Part shown: positions 9,029 through 18,341 of the stretch, one piece after another | How positions within the stretch are numbered: the first letter of the stretch is position 1 | Layout: the number at the start of each line of letters is the position of its first letter | NCBI GenBank assembly: GCA_934691625.1 | Contig: CAKUTA010000005.1 | Location: 53,114 to 117,113 of the forward strand | DNA: 64,000 nucleotides | Direction of reading: 5' to 3' | From: an uncultured Bacteroidales bacterium | GTDB lineage: Bacteria; Bacteroidota; Bacteroidia; Bacteroidales; UBA932 | The notes under the pieces: model-generated | What the model saw: the letters and a program-made list of their open reading frames with translations, nothing else | The model's database searches: none | What the model was told of the DNA's origin: nothing | Made by a program: the position numbers and the translations under genes

Positions 9029-11125
9029 ATGGACCGCCAGCAGGCAGAAATAAGAATACAGGAGCTCAGGAAAATTCTCTGGGAGAACAGCCGCAAGTAT
9101 TACGTGGAGAATGCTCCGGTAATCAGCGACTATGATTACGACCACCTCATGTACGAGCTGTCTGACCTGGAGAGGCAGTACCCTGACCTTGTGGCCCCTG
9201 ACTCCCCTACCCAGAAGGTGGGCAATGATCTGGAGAACAGCGATGAAAGCGGCAGAACACTGGTGTCCGCGAGGAAGGAGTTTGCCCAGTACCCGCATAA
9301 ATATCCGATGCTGTCCCTGGGAAACACGTACAATATCGGGGAAATAGAGGATTTCGTGGCGCGGGCGTCCAGGACCATAAGCAAGCCGTTCACATATTCC
9401 TGCGAACTTAAATTTGACGGGACGGCAATATGCCTTACGTACCGTAACGGCAAACTGTTCAGGGCATTGACTAGAGGAGACGGGGTCATCGGAGATGATG
9501 TCACCGAGAATGTCCGCCATATTTCCAATATCCCTGAAGAGCTGAAAGGCTCCGGGTATCCTGAAGAATTCGAGATAAGAGGAGAAATCCTGATGCCATA
9601 CAAGGCATTCGACAGGCTGAATGAAGAGAAGATGCGCAATGAGGAGCAGCCGTTTGCAAATCCGAGAAATGCCGCCTCCGGCTCGTTGAAGCTTCTTGAC
9701 CCTAAGGAGGTCGGACTCAGGGGGCTCTGGTGCACATTGTACCATATTCCGAGTCCTAGCGTGACTTTCGCGACACATGACGAAGCGCTGAACGCCGCCG
9801 CCTCATGGGGGCTTCCGGTTTCGGACAAGCGCAGGATCTGCCATAATATCAGCGAGATAGAGGCATATATCAATTATTGGGATACGGAGCGCAAGTTTCT
9901 TCCTTACGCCACCGACGGGATCGTGATAAAGATCAATGAGCTGGCATTCCAGACAGAGCTTGGATATACGGCTAAATTTCCACGGTGGGCAGTCGCATAC
10001 AAGTTCAAGGCCGAGCAGGCATTGACACAGATAAAATCCATTGACTACCAGGTAGGGCGGACAGGGGCCGTGACTCCTGTCGCAAATCTTGACCCGGTGC
10101 AGCTCTCAGGAACAGTGGTGAAAAGGGCGACATTGAACAATGCCGACATGATGGAGCAGATGGATATACGCATCGGAGACTATGTTTATGTGGAGAAAGG
10201 CGGCGAGATCATACCTAAGATAACAGGCGTGGAACTGTCCAAAAGAGGGGCAGATGTGCGCAAGCCTGATTTTCCAAAGGTGTGTCCGGACTGCGGAACT
10301 CCGCTTGTGAAGGAAGATGACGAGGCCAAATGGTTCTGTCCTAATGTCGATGGATGCCCGACCCAGATAAAGGGCAGGCTGGTGCATTTCCTGAGCAGGA
10401 AAGCCATGAATGTAATCGCTGGAGATGCCACCATCGAGCAGCTGTATAATCTGGGACTGGTCCGTACACCTGCCGATTTCTATGACCTGCACAAGCAGGA
10501 TCTTATGCGTCTGGACGGATGGAAGGAGCGGTCGGCGCAGAGATTTCTGGACAGTCTGAAGGACAGCCTGAAGGTGCCTTTCGAGCGAGTCCTGTTCGCA
10601 TTGGGAATCAGATATGTCGGTGAATCCACAGCCAAGGAGATCGCCAGATATTTCAAGGATATAGATACTATAGCCGCCGCTTCTGCGGAACAGCTGCTGG
10701 AGGTGCCCGATGTCGGTACAGTGATAGCTGAAAGCGTTCACGCATTCTTCCAGGACGAGAGGCACATATTCGAGATTCAGCGGCTGAAAGCCGATGGGCT
10801 CAAGATGTCAGTGGAAGCTCCTGCGGAGAATCTGTCCGCAGCCCTCTCCGGGAAGACTATCGTCATTTCCGGGAACTTCAGCATATCCAGGGACGACATG
10901 AAGCATCTGATAGAGCTGCATGGAGGCAAGAGCAGCGGCTCGCTCAGCGGTAAGACATCGTATCTGCTTGCCGGTTCCAAGCCGGGGCCTGAGAAGCTGA
11001 AAAAGGCGGAGCAGCTGGGAATAAAGGTTATCAGTGAAGACGAATTCAGGACAATGCTGCCGGAAGGGGCGATGCCAGAGGCTGAAGATGACATTGAGCC
11101 TGATCTTTTCGGAGGTTCGGTATAA
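9029..11125 (+). CDS. ligA: NAD+-dependent DNA ligase
   Basis: A 698-residue LigA that seals nicks in duplex DNA during replication and repair, using NAD+ as AMP donor. The Ia domain comes first (YDxLxxEL-like YDYDHLMYELSDLE), then the adenylation domain with the AMP-accepting Lys128 in ELKFDG, followed by RGDG (169-172) and the OB fold. A Cys4 zinc finger uses C419, C422, C437 and C443. Helix-hairpin-helix repeats follow, with a C-terminal BRCT domain from about residue 605 (GKTIVISGNF...LIELHGGK). Length and domain order are standard. The ATG at 9029 follows GATAGAAG. It starts a tight + strand run with the YihY-like gene (22 bp later) and rel. Confidence 0.97.
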   Translation: MDRQQAEIRIQELRKILWENSRKYYVENAPVISDYDYDHLMYELSDLERQYPDLVAPDSPTQKVGNDLENSDESGRTLVSARKEFAQYPHKYPMLSLGNTYNIGEIEDFVARASRTISKPFTYSCELKFDGTAICLTYRNGKLFRALTRGDGVIGDDVTENVRHISNIPEELKGSGYPEEFEIRGEILMPYKAFDRLNEEKMRNEEQPFANPRNAASGSLKLLDPKEVGLRGLWCTLYHIPSPSVTFATHDEALNAAASWGLPVSDKRRICHNISEIEAYINYWDTERKFLPYATDGIVIKINELAFQTELGYTAKFPRWAVAYKFKAEQALTQIKSIDYQVGRTGAVTPVANLDPVQLSGTVVKRATLNNADMMEQMDIRIGDYVYVEKGGEIIPKITGVELSKRGADVRKPDFPKVCPDCGTPLVKEDDEAKWFCPNVDGCPTQIKGRLVHFLSRKAMNVIAGDATIEQLYNLGLVRTPADFYDLHKQDLMRLDGWKERSAQRFLDSLKDSLKVPFERVLFALGIRYVGESTAKEIARYFKDIDTIAAASAEQLLEVPDVGTVIAESVHAFFQDERHIFEIQRLKADGLKMSVEAPAENLSAALSGKTIVISGNFSISRDDMKHLIELHGGKSSGSLSGKTSYLLAGSKPGPEKLKKAEQLGIKVISEDEFRTMLPEGAMPEAEDDIEPDLFGGSV

Positions 11126-11146
11126 GACAGAACTAGCGGAATCAGG

Positions 11147-12073
11147 ATGGGCATCAAAGAGAAAATACAGAAGCTGAAGCTGTTCCTTTCGGACGGAATC
11201 TGGAGTGTGAACTATGAGAACCTTTCCAGGATGCGTGCGCATCTGATAAAGGATCTCCAGGTGCTTATTATCACCATCAAGACATTCTCCGCTCAGAAAA
11301 TCGGGTTCCAGGCAGTTGCGCTCAGTTTTTTCTGCACAATGGCAGCCGTGCCGTTCATCGCCATCGCTTTCGTCATAACCGGAGGCCTCGGCCTGGAAGA
11401 CACTCTGAAAGGTGTGCTCGCGGCGCATATCTCCAACCAGCAGGCCATCGACACATTGTTCGGATTTGCGGAAAACATCATTAACACAGCACAGTCCAGT
11501 CCGGTCGGGCTTGTCAGTGCAATCCTGTTCGCATGGCTTGTAATCTGGATGATGATGTGCGTCGAATCCGTGTTCAACAACGTATGGAGGGTCAACAAAT
11601 CCAGGAACATCATAAAGAGGCTGTCTTTCTATATGGTGATTCTGGTGCTCTCCCCTTTCGTCATCCTGCTTTTCTTCTCTGGTTCCATCATATATTCAAA
11701 TATCCTGGATATCCTGGTTCCCACCAGGATCGCATTTTCCGACAGTATAAAGACGTTCCTCGGATGGGTGATCTTCGCTGTCGTGTCCGTATTCACGTTC
11801 TCGGCAATGTACAAGTTCATCCCGAACCATATTGTCAACTACAGGAATGCCTTCAAGGCAGCCCTTTTCTCAGGACCGGTCTTTACGGCAATGCAATATC
11901 TCTTCCTGGAGACACAGATCTTTGTGTCCAGGCTGAATACAATATACGGTGCGGTAGCTGCAATACCGCTTTTTATGTTCTGGCTGAACTTCGGATGGTT
12001 CATAATCCTCATCGGTGCTGAATTCTCTTATGCGTTCCAGAACGTTGACAACTATAATCTTGACACAAAATGA
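11147..12073 (+). CDS. YihY/BrkB-family inner-membrane protein
   Basis: A 308-residue polytopic protein of the YihY/UPF0761 (BrkB) family, once mis-assigned as ribonuclease BN. Residues 1-60 are cytoplasmic and basic; about six hydrophobic helices follow, including FLSTMAAVPFIAIAFVI-like and VSAILFAWLVIWMMMCVESV segments, with the family pattern FNxxWRV (FNNVWRVNKSRN near 143). The family's transport or biogenesis role is not settled. The stop codon overlaps the rel start codon (ATGA), so translation is probably coupled and the gene is co-expressed with ligA and rel. No signal peptide other than the first membrane helix. Confidence 0.85.
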   Translation: MGIKEKIQKLKLFLSDGIWSVNYENLSRMRAHLIKDLQVLIITIKTFSAQKIGFQAVALSFFCTMAAVPFIAIAFVITGGLGLEDTLKGVLAAHISNQQAIDTLFGFAENIINTAQSSPVGLVSAILFAWLVIWMMMCVESVFNNVWRVNKSRNIIKRLSFYMVILVLSPFVILLFFSGSIIYSNILDILVPTRIAFSDSIKTFLGWVIFAVVSVFTFSAMYKFIPNHIVNYRNAFKAALFSGPVFTAMQYLFLETQIFVSRLNTIYGAVAAIPLFMFWLNFGWFIILIGAEFSYAFQNVDNYNLDTK

Positions 12074-14256
12074 GCTTTTCAGAATTTACGCAGAAGGATT
12101 ATGAGGTCATAGCCAGGAACTATGCAGAACTTAAGGAGGCCGCCAGGAAAAGATGTTCCGGCGAGCAGGAGCTAGCTGTCGTACAGAAGGCTTTCGATTT
12201 CGCCAACGAGGCGCATAAGAACGTCAGGAGGCGTTCCGGGGAGCCATATATTCTCCACCCGATAGCCGTGGCCAAGATCGTGGTGAATGATATCGGTCTT
12301 GGGTACAAGTCGATAGCTGCGGCTTTGCTGCATGACGTCGTTGAGGATACGGACTATACTGTGGACGATATCAGGAATCTGTTCGGGGATAAGATCGCGT
12401 CCCTTGTCGATGGTCTCACGAAGATCAAGAATGTGCTCGATAACCAGGACAAGAAGAACAAGGATAACGGCTATACAGAAAGCCTGCAGGCCGAGAATTT
12501 CAAGCGTATTCTCCTTACACTCAATGATGACGTGCGGGTCGTCCTCATCAAGCTGGCAGACCGCCTGCACAATTGCCGGACCATAGAGTTCATGCCTGAA
12601 TATAAGCGGGACAAGATCCTCAGCGAGACAATGTTCATTTTCGTGCCGCTGGCTCACAGGCTTGGCCTGTATGAGGTCAAGTCCGAGATGGAGAATATCT
12701 GGCTGCGGTACAAGGAGCCGGATGCATACAATGACATAATCGCGAAAATCAACCGCGACATGTCAGACAAGGAGAAGAGTATCGACGAATTCATCAAACC
12801 TATCAGGGATGCTCTGGACAATGCAGGATTTGACTTCGAGATAAGGAAGAGGGTGAAGACCCCGTATTCCATCTGGCACAAGATGGTCACGAAGCAGATA
12901 ACATTCGAGCAGGTCTATGACCTGTATGCTGTGCGTATCGTATTCAACCCGTCCAAGGACAACGACAAGGAGAGCGAGCGAGACCAGTGTTATCATGTGT
13001 TCTCCATAATCACAGGCATATACAGATATAAGGCAGACCGTGTGCGTGACTGGGTCAAGCATCCCAAGAGCAATGGATACGAGGCGCTGCACTGCACGCT
13101 GATGAGCCAGACAGGTATCTGGATCGAGGTCCAGATACGCACCAGAAGGATGGATGATATCGCCGAAAAAGGAATTGCCGCGCACTGGGCGTATAAGCAG
13201 GACGGCTATATAAGCGAGAATGACAACGAGATGGACAAGTGGCTGTCAAAGGTCAAGGAAATACTTGTCAGCCCGGATGTCAATGCCCTGGAGCTTCTGG
13301 ATATCATACATAATGATCTCACCACCACTTCCATACTGGTTTTCACACCTAAAGGTGAGCAGAAGTCCATCCAGAACGGGGCGACCGCACTGGATTTCGC
13401 ATACATGATCCATTCTGAAATCGGATGCAAGGCTATCGCCGCCAAGGTCAATATGAGGCTGGTCCCACTTTCATACGTGCTGAAGACCGGTGACCAGGTG
13501 GAGATCATTTCCGCAGAAGACGAGCATCCAAAGACTGAATGGCTGGACTTTCTGCAGACACGGCATGCGCGGAACCTGGTCATGGACTACTTCCGTCCGC
13601 AGAGAGCCGAGTTCATAGAAGCCGGGAAGAAGAAGCTGGAGGCGAACCTTAAGTCGGCAGGGATTATCGGGAATGCCCAGACGACCCGCAGGATAGCTGC
13701 CGCCCTGGAGCTTAACAATTCTGATGAGTTTCTTTTCCGCTACGGAATTGGCTATCTGAAGTTCAACAACATTGCAGGCGTTCTGTCCGGCAAGAAAAAG
13801 AAGACCGGTGACTATATCATAGACTCGGAGGAGGATGGCCATAAATATGTGATAGCCAGCTGCTGCAAGCCGATACCAGGAGACCCGTGTATCGGTTTCC
13901 TTTCCCCTGACGGCACGATCACTGTGCATAAGAAGAGCTGCAGCGTGGCGGAGAATCTGGCGACAAAGCATGGTGACTGGATCGTGAAGACGCAGTGGAA
14001 ATCGACTTCCGGCCAGGCATTTCCTGTACGCATTTCGCTCAAGGGCATAGACCGGGTCGGACTGCTCAATGATATCACAGGCTACATCTCGCTTGTCATG
14101 GGTGTGAACATGCGGAAACTGAACCTCAGCACCGAGAGCGGCATTTTCGACGGGTATATAGAGATGTATGTCCATGACCGTGGCATACTGGATACAATGA
14201 TATCCAAACTTCAGAAAATCAAGGGAATACAGAGCGTTATCCGCACAGACATATAA
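12070..14256 (+). CDS. rel: Bifunctional (p)ppGpp synthetase/hydrolase (RelA/SpoT family)
   Basis: A 728-residue long RSH protein controlling the stringent response. The N-terminal HD hydrolase domain has His63, the H88-D89 pair in ALLHDVVEDT and Asp114 in LVDGLTKI. The synthetase domain follows with RVKTPYSIWHKM, YDLYAVRIVF, GYEALHCTL and EVQIRT near residue 350. A TGS domain (VFTPKGEQKSIQNGATALDFAY, from about 425) and a C-terminal ACT domain (RVGLLNDITGYIS) complete the usual long architecture. Both catalytic domains keep their key residues, so it should make and degrade (p)ppGpp. It overlaps the stop of the YihY-like gene by four bases. A second RSH gene elsewhere in the genome is possible, so relA or spoT cannot be chosen. 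Confidence 0.93.
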   Translation: MSFSEFTQKDYEVIARNYAELKEAARKRCSGEQELAVVQKAFDFANEAHKNVRRRSGEPYILHPIAVAKIVVNDIGLGYKSIAAALLHDVVEDTDYTVDDIRNLFGDKIASLVDGLTKIKNVLDNQDKKNKDNGYTESLQAENFKRILLTLNDDVRVVLIKLADRLHNCRTIEFMPEYKRDKILSETMFIFVPLAHRLGLYEVKSEMENIWLRYKEPDAYNDIIAKINRDMSDKEKSIDEFIKPIRDALDNAGFDFEIRKRVKTPYSIWHKMVTKQITFEQVYDLYAVRIVFNPSKDNDKESERDQCYHVFSIITGIYRYKADRVRDWVKHPKSNGYEALHCTLMSQTGIWIEVQIRTRRMDDIAEKGIAAHWAYKQDGYISENDNEMDKWLSKVKEILVSPDVNALELLDIIHNDLTTTSILVFTPKGEQKSIQNGATALDFAYMIHSEIGCKAIAAKVNMRLVPLSYVLKTGDQVEIISAEDEHPKTEWLDFLQTRHARNLVMDYFRPQRAEFIEAGKKKLEANLKSAGIIGNAQTTRRIAAALELNNSDEFLFRYGIGYLKFNNIAGVLSGKKKKTGDYIIDSEEDGHKYVIASCCKPIPGDPCIGFLSPDGTITVHKKSCSVAENLATKHGDWIVKTQWKSTSGQAFPVRISLKGIDRVGLLNDITGYISLVMGVNMRKLNLSTESGIFDGYIEMYVHDRGILDTMISKLQKIKGIQSVIRTDI

Positions 14257-14267
14257 TTTTGGATAAA

Positions 14268-16067
14268 ATGAAAGGATATATAGAAAAACTGATTCCGGCT
14301 ATTCCGGTAGCACTTGTAATGGGGGCAATGCTGTTCTCCCATTCATGCGCCAACACGACCACGCCACCTAGCGGTGGCGACAAGGACACGATACCGCCTG
14401 TAATCACGAATATCTACCCTCTTCCTGGCACAGTCAGTGTGCCTACGCATAACACTCAGATAGTCATCACTTTCAATGAATATGTAACAGTAAAGGATGC
14501 CAAGGGCATATTCCTGTCTCCACCGCTGGAGAAGTCTCCGCGGTACAAGATACGGGGAAAGTCTGTGGTCGTATATTTCGAGTCGGACCTGGAGCCGAAC
14601 ACGACATACACCCTTGACCTTACAAATGCCATCGCGGATAACAATGAGGGCAACATGTATCCAGGATATACGCTGGCTTTCTCCACTGGCCATGCAATAG
14701 ATTCCATGGCGATCACAGGTGTTGTACGGGACTGCAGCACGCTTAAGCCTGTCAAGGGCGCCACTGTAATGCTATACAAGGACCTTGCGGACTCCGCTGT
14801 GTTCAAGCATCGCCCTGATGCCGCTGTAAAGACTGATGACTGGGGATTCTTCTCTATCAGGAATATAGCCGACACTTTGTACCGGCTGTATGCTGTCAAG
14901 GACGAAAGTTCAAATAACATATATGATCCGGACAATGACCTTATCGCATTCTATGATGATGTCATCAGACCTTCCATCGTAGTGTCAGATGATCTTCCGG
15001 AACTGAAGAAGTACGACATGAAGGATACGCTGCACTGCATGGACAGAAAGGCGCAGTTCGAGATGGTCCTGTTCAGGGAGAGGCCGAGCAAGCAGATGAT
15101 TGTCAATAAGGTACGAACAAAACCACGTTCCGCATATATCACCTTCATGGCACCCGATGCCATGATAGATTCCATGTGGGTGCGCGGGTTGCCTGCAAAC
15201 CGTCTTATAGCCCAGTTCAATATCCAGCGGGACAGTCTGGAGATATGGATCAATGACAAACGCCGCCAGCCGGATACGCTGCATCTGTTTGTCGATTACA
15301 TGAAGACAGATTCGGCAGGAGTTCTCAAGCCATTCACCGAGCATGTCAGGCTCGCCCAGGAAAAGTCCGGAGGCAAGTCGAAGAGTTCCAGGAGGGACAT
15401 CAAGCATGAGGACACGACATGCGTCATGACAATCACCGCCGAGCCTGAGACTATAGAACAGAACGGCTTCGGGATAGAGTTCGCTTATCCTATAATAAGC
15501 GAGAACTTCGATTCGCTGTCCCTGATTTCTGTCAATCCGCGGCAGCAGGAGTCCAGGATGAAATTCTCGGTCACGAGGGACACATTGAACCTCAGGAAAT
15601 ATGTGCTCCGGCCCGAAGGCAAGCTGATGTCCGGATATGAATACAAGCTCAAGGTTCCATACCGCAAATTCCGCGACATCAACGGTTTCTACAATGACAG
15701 CAGTGAGGTGAAAGTCTCGCTGCCTAAAGATGACAAGCTCAGCACATTGACGCTTGACATGACAGGAGTGCATCATAAGTATATCGTAGATCTGCTGAAC
15801 GAGAAGCGTGACAAGATTCTGCGGAGCTACATTATCGAGAATGACTGCAAACTACCGTTCCCATATCTCAAGGCAGGCAAATATTCTGTCCGCATAACTG
15901 AGGATATGAACAAGAATGGCATGGTGGACACGGGAAACCTTCTGGAGCACAGGCAGCCTGAAAAGGTTATGTTCTACAAGCTGCGTGATGATTCGGAAGT
16001 CCTGGTAATCAAGGAATCTACCGAAATGGAGCAGAAGATTGACATCAGTAAACTATTCGGAAAATGA
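14268..16067 (+). CDS. Ig-like domain lipoprotein, conserved in Bacteroidetes
   Basis: A protein of about 599 residues starting MKGYIEKLIPAIP, with a lipoprotein-like leader ending FSHSC and then TTTPPSGGDKDTIPP, the 'C..PxGGxKDTxPP' signature of a conserved Bacteroidetes family with an SbsA-type Ig-like domain (residues about 35-135: PGTVSVPTHNTQIVITFNEY, DLEPNTTYTLDL). The rest is beta-rich and contains a carboxypeptidase-regulatory-like segment (GVVRDCSTLKPVKGATVMLY). It probably sits in the outer membrane or periplasm; the molecular role is unknown. An upstream TTG at 14259 is in frame, but the ATG at 14268 gives a normal leader. Its stop overlaps the start of the next gene (ATGA), so the two are likely made together. 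Confidence 0.75.
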   Translation: MKGYIEKLIPAIPVALVMGAMLFSHSCANTTTPPSGGDKDTIPPVITNIYPLPGTVSVPTHNTQIVITFNEYVTVKDAKGIFLSPPLEKSPRYKIRGKSVVVYFESDLEPNTTYTLDLTNAIADNNEGNMYPGYTLAFSTGHAIDSMAITGVVRDCSTLKPVKGATVMLYKDLADSAVFKHRPDAAVKTDDWGFFSIRNIADTLYRLYAVKDESSNNIYDPDNDLIAFYDDVIRPSIVVSDDLPELKKYDMKDTLHCMDRKAQFEMVLFRERPSKQMIVNKVRTKPRSAYITFMAPDAMIDSMWVRGLPANRLIAQFNIQRDSLEIWINDKRRQPDTLHLFVDYMKTDSAGVLKPFTEHVRLAQEKSGGKSKSSRRDIKHEDTTCVMTITAEPETIEQNGFGIEFAYPIISENFDSLSLISVNPRQQESRMKFSVTRDTLNLRKYVLRPEGKLMSGYEYKLKVPYRKFRDINGFYNDSSEVKVSLPKDDKLSTLTLDMTGVHHKYIVDLLNEKRDKILRSYIIENDCKLPFPYLKAGKYSVRITEDMNKNGMVDTGNLLEHRQPEKVMFYKLRDDSEVLVIKESTEMEQKIDISKLFGK

Positions 16068-16996
16068 TTAAAAGATTTATAATGATAGCGGCAGCATCGG
16101 TGCTAGCATTCAGTACCGCGTCGGCTCAGAATACCGTGAGGGATTCACTCCTGGCTATGGCTCCGGATTCTCTTGTGATGCAGCCGGATTCGGCAATGCT
16201 GCCCGGCAAAGGTCCCGTAGTCAAGGCTGAGCTGAAGTATTCTGACGAGTTCCTGGATACAGTGCAGATAAAGAGGAAGCTTGTCGTGAATGACTACTCA
16301 ATGATAGGCATCCAATATGGAGTGGCATTGAGCCAGGTCATGTTCAACCCTTCCAAGAAGCAGGGAATGCTGATGAATCCTATGAATATAGGCATTGTCT
16401 ATACACGCTACGGCAAGATGTTTGGCTACATGCCGTATTTCGGATTCCAGACAGGTATATTCTATGGGCAGAACGGATATAAGTTCAAGATTGACAAGAA
16501 AACGGGCGAGTATTCAGAGAATGTGGACGGGGCGACCCAGGCACGATATACATATCTGGAGGTCCCGCTCCTGGCCCATCTGCACATGGATGTCTGGCAT
16601 CTGAAATTAATTGTCAATGCAGGTCTGTTCGGAGCATACAGGAAAAGTGTTGAGCGTCAGGGAAATGTTGATGACAAATACCTTACGTCGTTCTATGATT
16701 ACGACAAGAGATTTGAGTACGGAGTCAAGGCCGGGCTGGGTTTCGGCTTTTTCTTCGATCCTGTAGAGATACATTTCCAGGCGACATATAGATATTCAAT
16801 GGGCAGTCTGTACAAGCCTGACTATAACAGCGAGTATTATTACAGGTTTGCCTATCCATCCGATATCATCATTTCCGCCGGACTGCATTTCCAGCTGACC
16901 AGACGGACAGGAAAGACAAGAAGTCAGCTGAAGAAGGAAGCAAAAGGTCTGATATATGAAACAGGTAATGAAGACATTGACAGCAACAGCAGGTAA
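16064..16996 (+). CDS. Outer-membrane beta-barrel protein
   Basis: A 310-residue protein with a signal peptide (MIKRFIMIAAASVLAFSTASAQ) and a C-terminal half rich in alternating aromatic strands (YMPYFGFQTGIFYGQNGYKF, RYTYLEVPLLAHLHMDVWHLKL, VKAGLGFGFFFDPVEIHFQA), as in PorT/OmpW-like small barrels of Bacteroidetes. The sequence after the leader (residues 22-75) is Ser/Asp/Pro-rich and likely periplasmic. It overlaps the lipoprotein gene upstream by four bases and ispG downstream by 41 bases, so it is embedded in the same transcript. The highly basic C-terminal tail (RRTGKTRSQLKKEAKG) is odd for a barrel, which usually ends in an aromatic strand; the barrel may end earlier. Confidence 0.7.
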   Translation: MIKRFIMIAAASVLAFSTASAQNTVRDSLLAMAPDSLVMQPDSAMLPGKGPVVKAELKYSDEFLDTVQIKRKLVVNDYSMIGIQYGVALSQVMFNPSKKQGMLMNPMNIGIVYTRYGKMFGYMPYFGFQTGIFYGQNGYKFKIDKKTGEYSENVDGATQARYTYLEVPLLAHLHMDVWHLKLIVNAGLFGAYRKSVERQGNVDDKYLTSFYDYDKRFEYGVKAGLGFGFFFDPVEIHFQATYRYSMGSLYKPDYNSEYYYRFAYPSDIIISAGLHFQLTRRTGKTRSQLKKEAKGLIYETGNEDIDSNSR

Positions 16997-18341
16997 GGTG
17001 CATATAGGGTCAGACTCCCCTATCGCTGTCCAGACGATGTGCAACACTCATACTTTCGACGAGGATGCGACTGTGGCACAATGTGAAAGGATGCACGCTG
17101 CAGGAACTGACATCATACGTATCACAGTCCCTGGACTGCAGGATGTTCCGCATATCAGGGCAATCCATGACAGGCTCAGGAGCATGGGCATTGACACCCC
17201 TATTGTTGCTGATATCCATTTCTCGTCGGAAACTGCCATTGCGGTTGCCCCCTATGTCGAGAAGGTGCGTATCAACCCCGGGAACTTCAGCAAGGACTTT
17301 GATGAGGCTTCACGTCAGCTTGCACGGCTCGTCAAAGTCTGCTCGGAGCATGGCACAGCCATCCGCATCGGGCTTAACCATGGTTCGCTTGGTGTGCGCA
17401 TAACGAACCTTTATGGCAATACGCCAAAGGCAATGGCTGAAGCCGCAATGGAATGGCTGCGTCTTTGTGTGAAAAATAGTTTCTACAATGTTGTAGTTTC
17501 CCTGAAGTCAAGTAACACTATTGTTATGGTAGAGGCTTACAGGCTGCTGGCCAAGATGATGCAGGAGGAAGGCGTTGTCTTCCCTCTTCATGTAGGTGTC
17601 ACGGAGGCAGGCAATGGTGACTCAGGACGGATCAAGTCCTGCGTCGGTATTTCGGCGTTGCTTTCTGAAGGGATAGGAAATACCATAAGGGTTTCATTGA
17701 CAGAGGATCCTGTCAATGAAATACCTGTCGGACGTTATCTGGCGTTACGCTATGATGGCAAGCTGAATTCGACAATGACTTCGGTAAAAGTTGAAGGCCG
17801 TAATGCTTCAGCTGTCTATGACTCGCCTACCCGCGAGCGTCTCCTTCTGGATTTCGCATGCGATTTCGGAAAGCGTCTGCTGGATAAGGAGATAGATGAA
17901 GTCCATATATCAGGCTTCTATAATGATGATACAGGGAACCGTATCTCCATTGAAGATTCTGGTCTCGGCAAATATCTTGAGGATGAGCTGCTTCAGGCCG
18001 CAAGACGGCGTTTCTATAAGCCGGAGTATATTGCATGCCCAGGATGCGGCCGCACAATGTATAATCTTCAGGAGACTTTCGAGCAGGTCAAGCAGCGGAC
18101 TGCGCATCTGAAGAATGTGGTCATCGCTGTCATGGGCTGTATCGTGAACGGGCCTGGTGAGATGGCTGATGCAGACTGGGGATATGTGGGTGAAGGCAAT
18201 GGAAAAGTGTCCATATATCATAAGAATGAGCCTGTAATGCGCCATGTACCGGAATCAGAAGCCGTGGACAAGCTTGTGGAGCTAATCGAAGGGCATATAG
18301 TCAGATCACAGATTTCTAATCAAGACACATGGACTGGTTAG
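16956..18341 (+). CDS. ispG: 4-hydroxy-3-methylbut-2-enyl-diphosphate synthase
   Basis: IspG (GcpE) converts methylerythritol cyclodiphosphate to HMBPP in the non-mevalonate isoprenoid pathway. The TIM-barrel half shows IAVQTMCNTHTFD, ADIHFS, VRINPGNF and the GVTEAG motif. The [4Fe-4S] half has ligands C361, C364 (CPGCGRT) and C395 with Glu402 (CIVNGPGE). At 461 residues it lies between the E. coli type (about 370) and the long plant/Bacteroidetes type (about 600 or more): roughly 90 extra residues lie between barrel and cluster domain, so it has a shortened insert. The gene starts inside the preceding barrel-protein gene with GAAGGAAGC about 20 bases upstream; an in-frame ATG at 16968 is an alternative. 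It ends in a 4-bp convergent overlap with the corC-like gene. Confidence 0.92.
   Translation: MKQVMKTLTATAGKVHIGSDSPIAVQTMCNTHTFDEDATVAQCERMHAAGTDIIRITVPGLQDVPHIRAIHDRLRSMGIDTPIVADIHFSSETAIAVAPYVEKVRINPGNFSKDFDEASRQLARLVKVCSEHGTAIRIGLNHGSLGVRITNLYGNTPKAMAEAAMEWLRLCVKNSFYNVVVSLKSSNTIVMVEAYRLLAKMMQEEGVVFPLHVGVTEAGNGDSGRIKSCVGISALLSEGIGNTIRVSLTEDPVNEIPVGRYLALRYDGKLNSTMTSVKVEGRNASAVYDSPTRERLLLDFACDFGKRLLDKEIDEVHISGFYNDDTGNRISIEDSGLGKYLEDELLQAARRRFYKPEYIACPGCGRTMYNLQETFEQVKQRTAHLKNVVIAVMGCIVNGPGEMADADWGYVGEGNGKVSIYHKNEPVMRHVPESEAVDKLVELIEGHIVRSQISNQDTWTG

Noticed and set aside
8969..9778. Long minus-strand open frames across ligA
   Set aside because: They are antisense to the clearly coding ligA frame and have Cys/His/Arg-rich shadow composition without family similarity. 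The same holds for other antisense frames over rel, ftsH, carB and the Ig-like gene.
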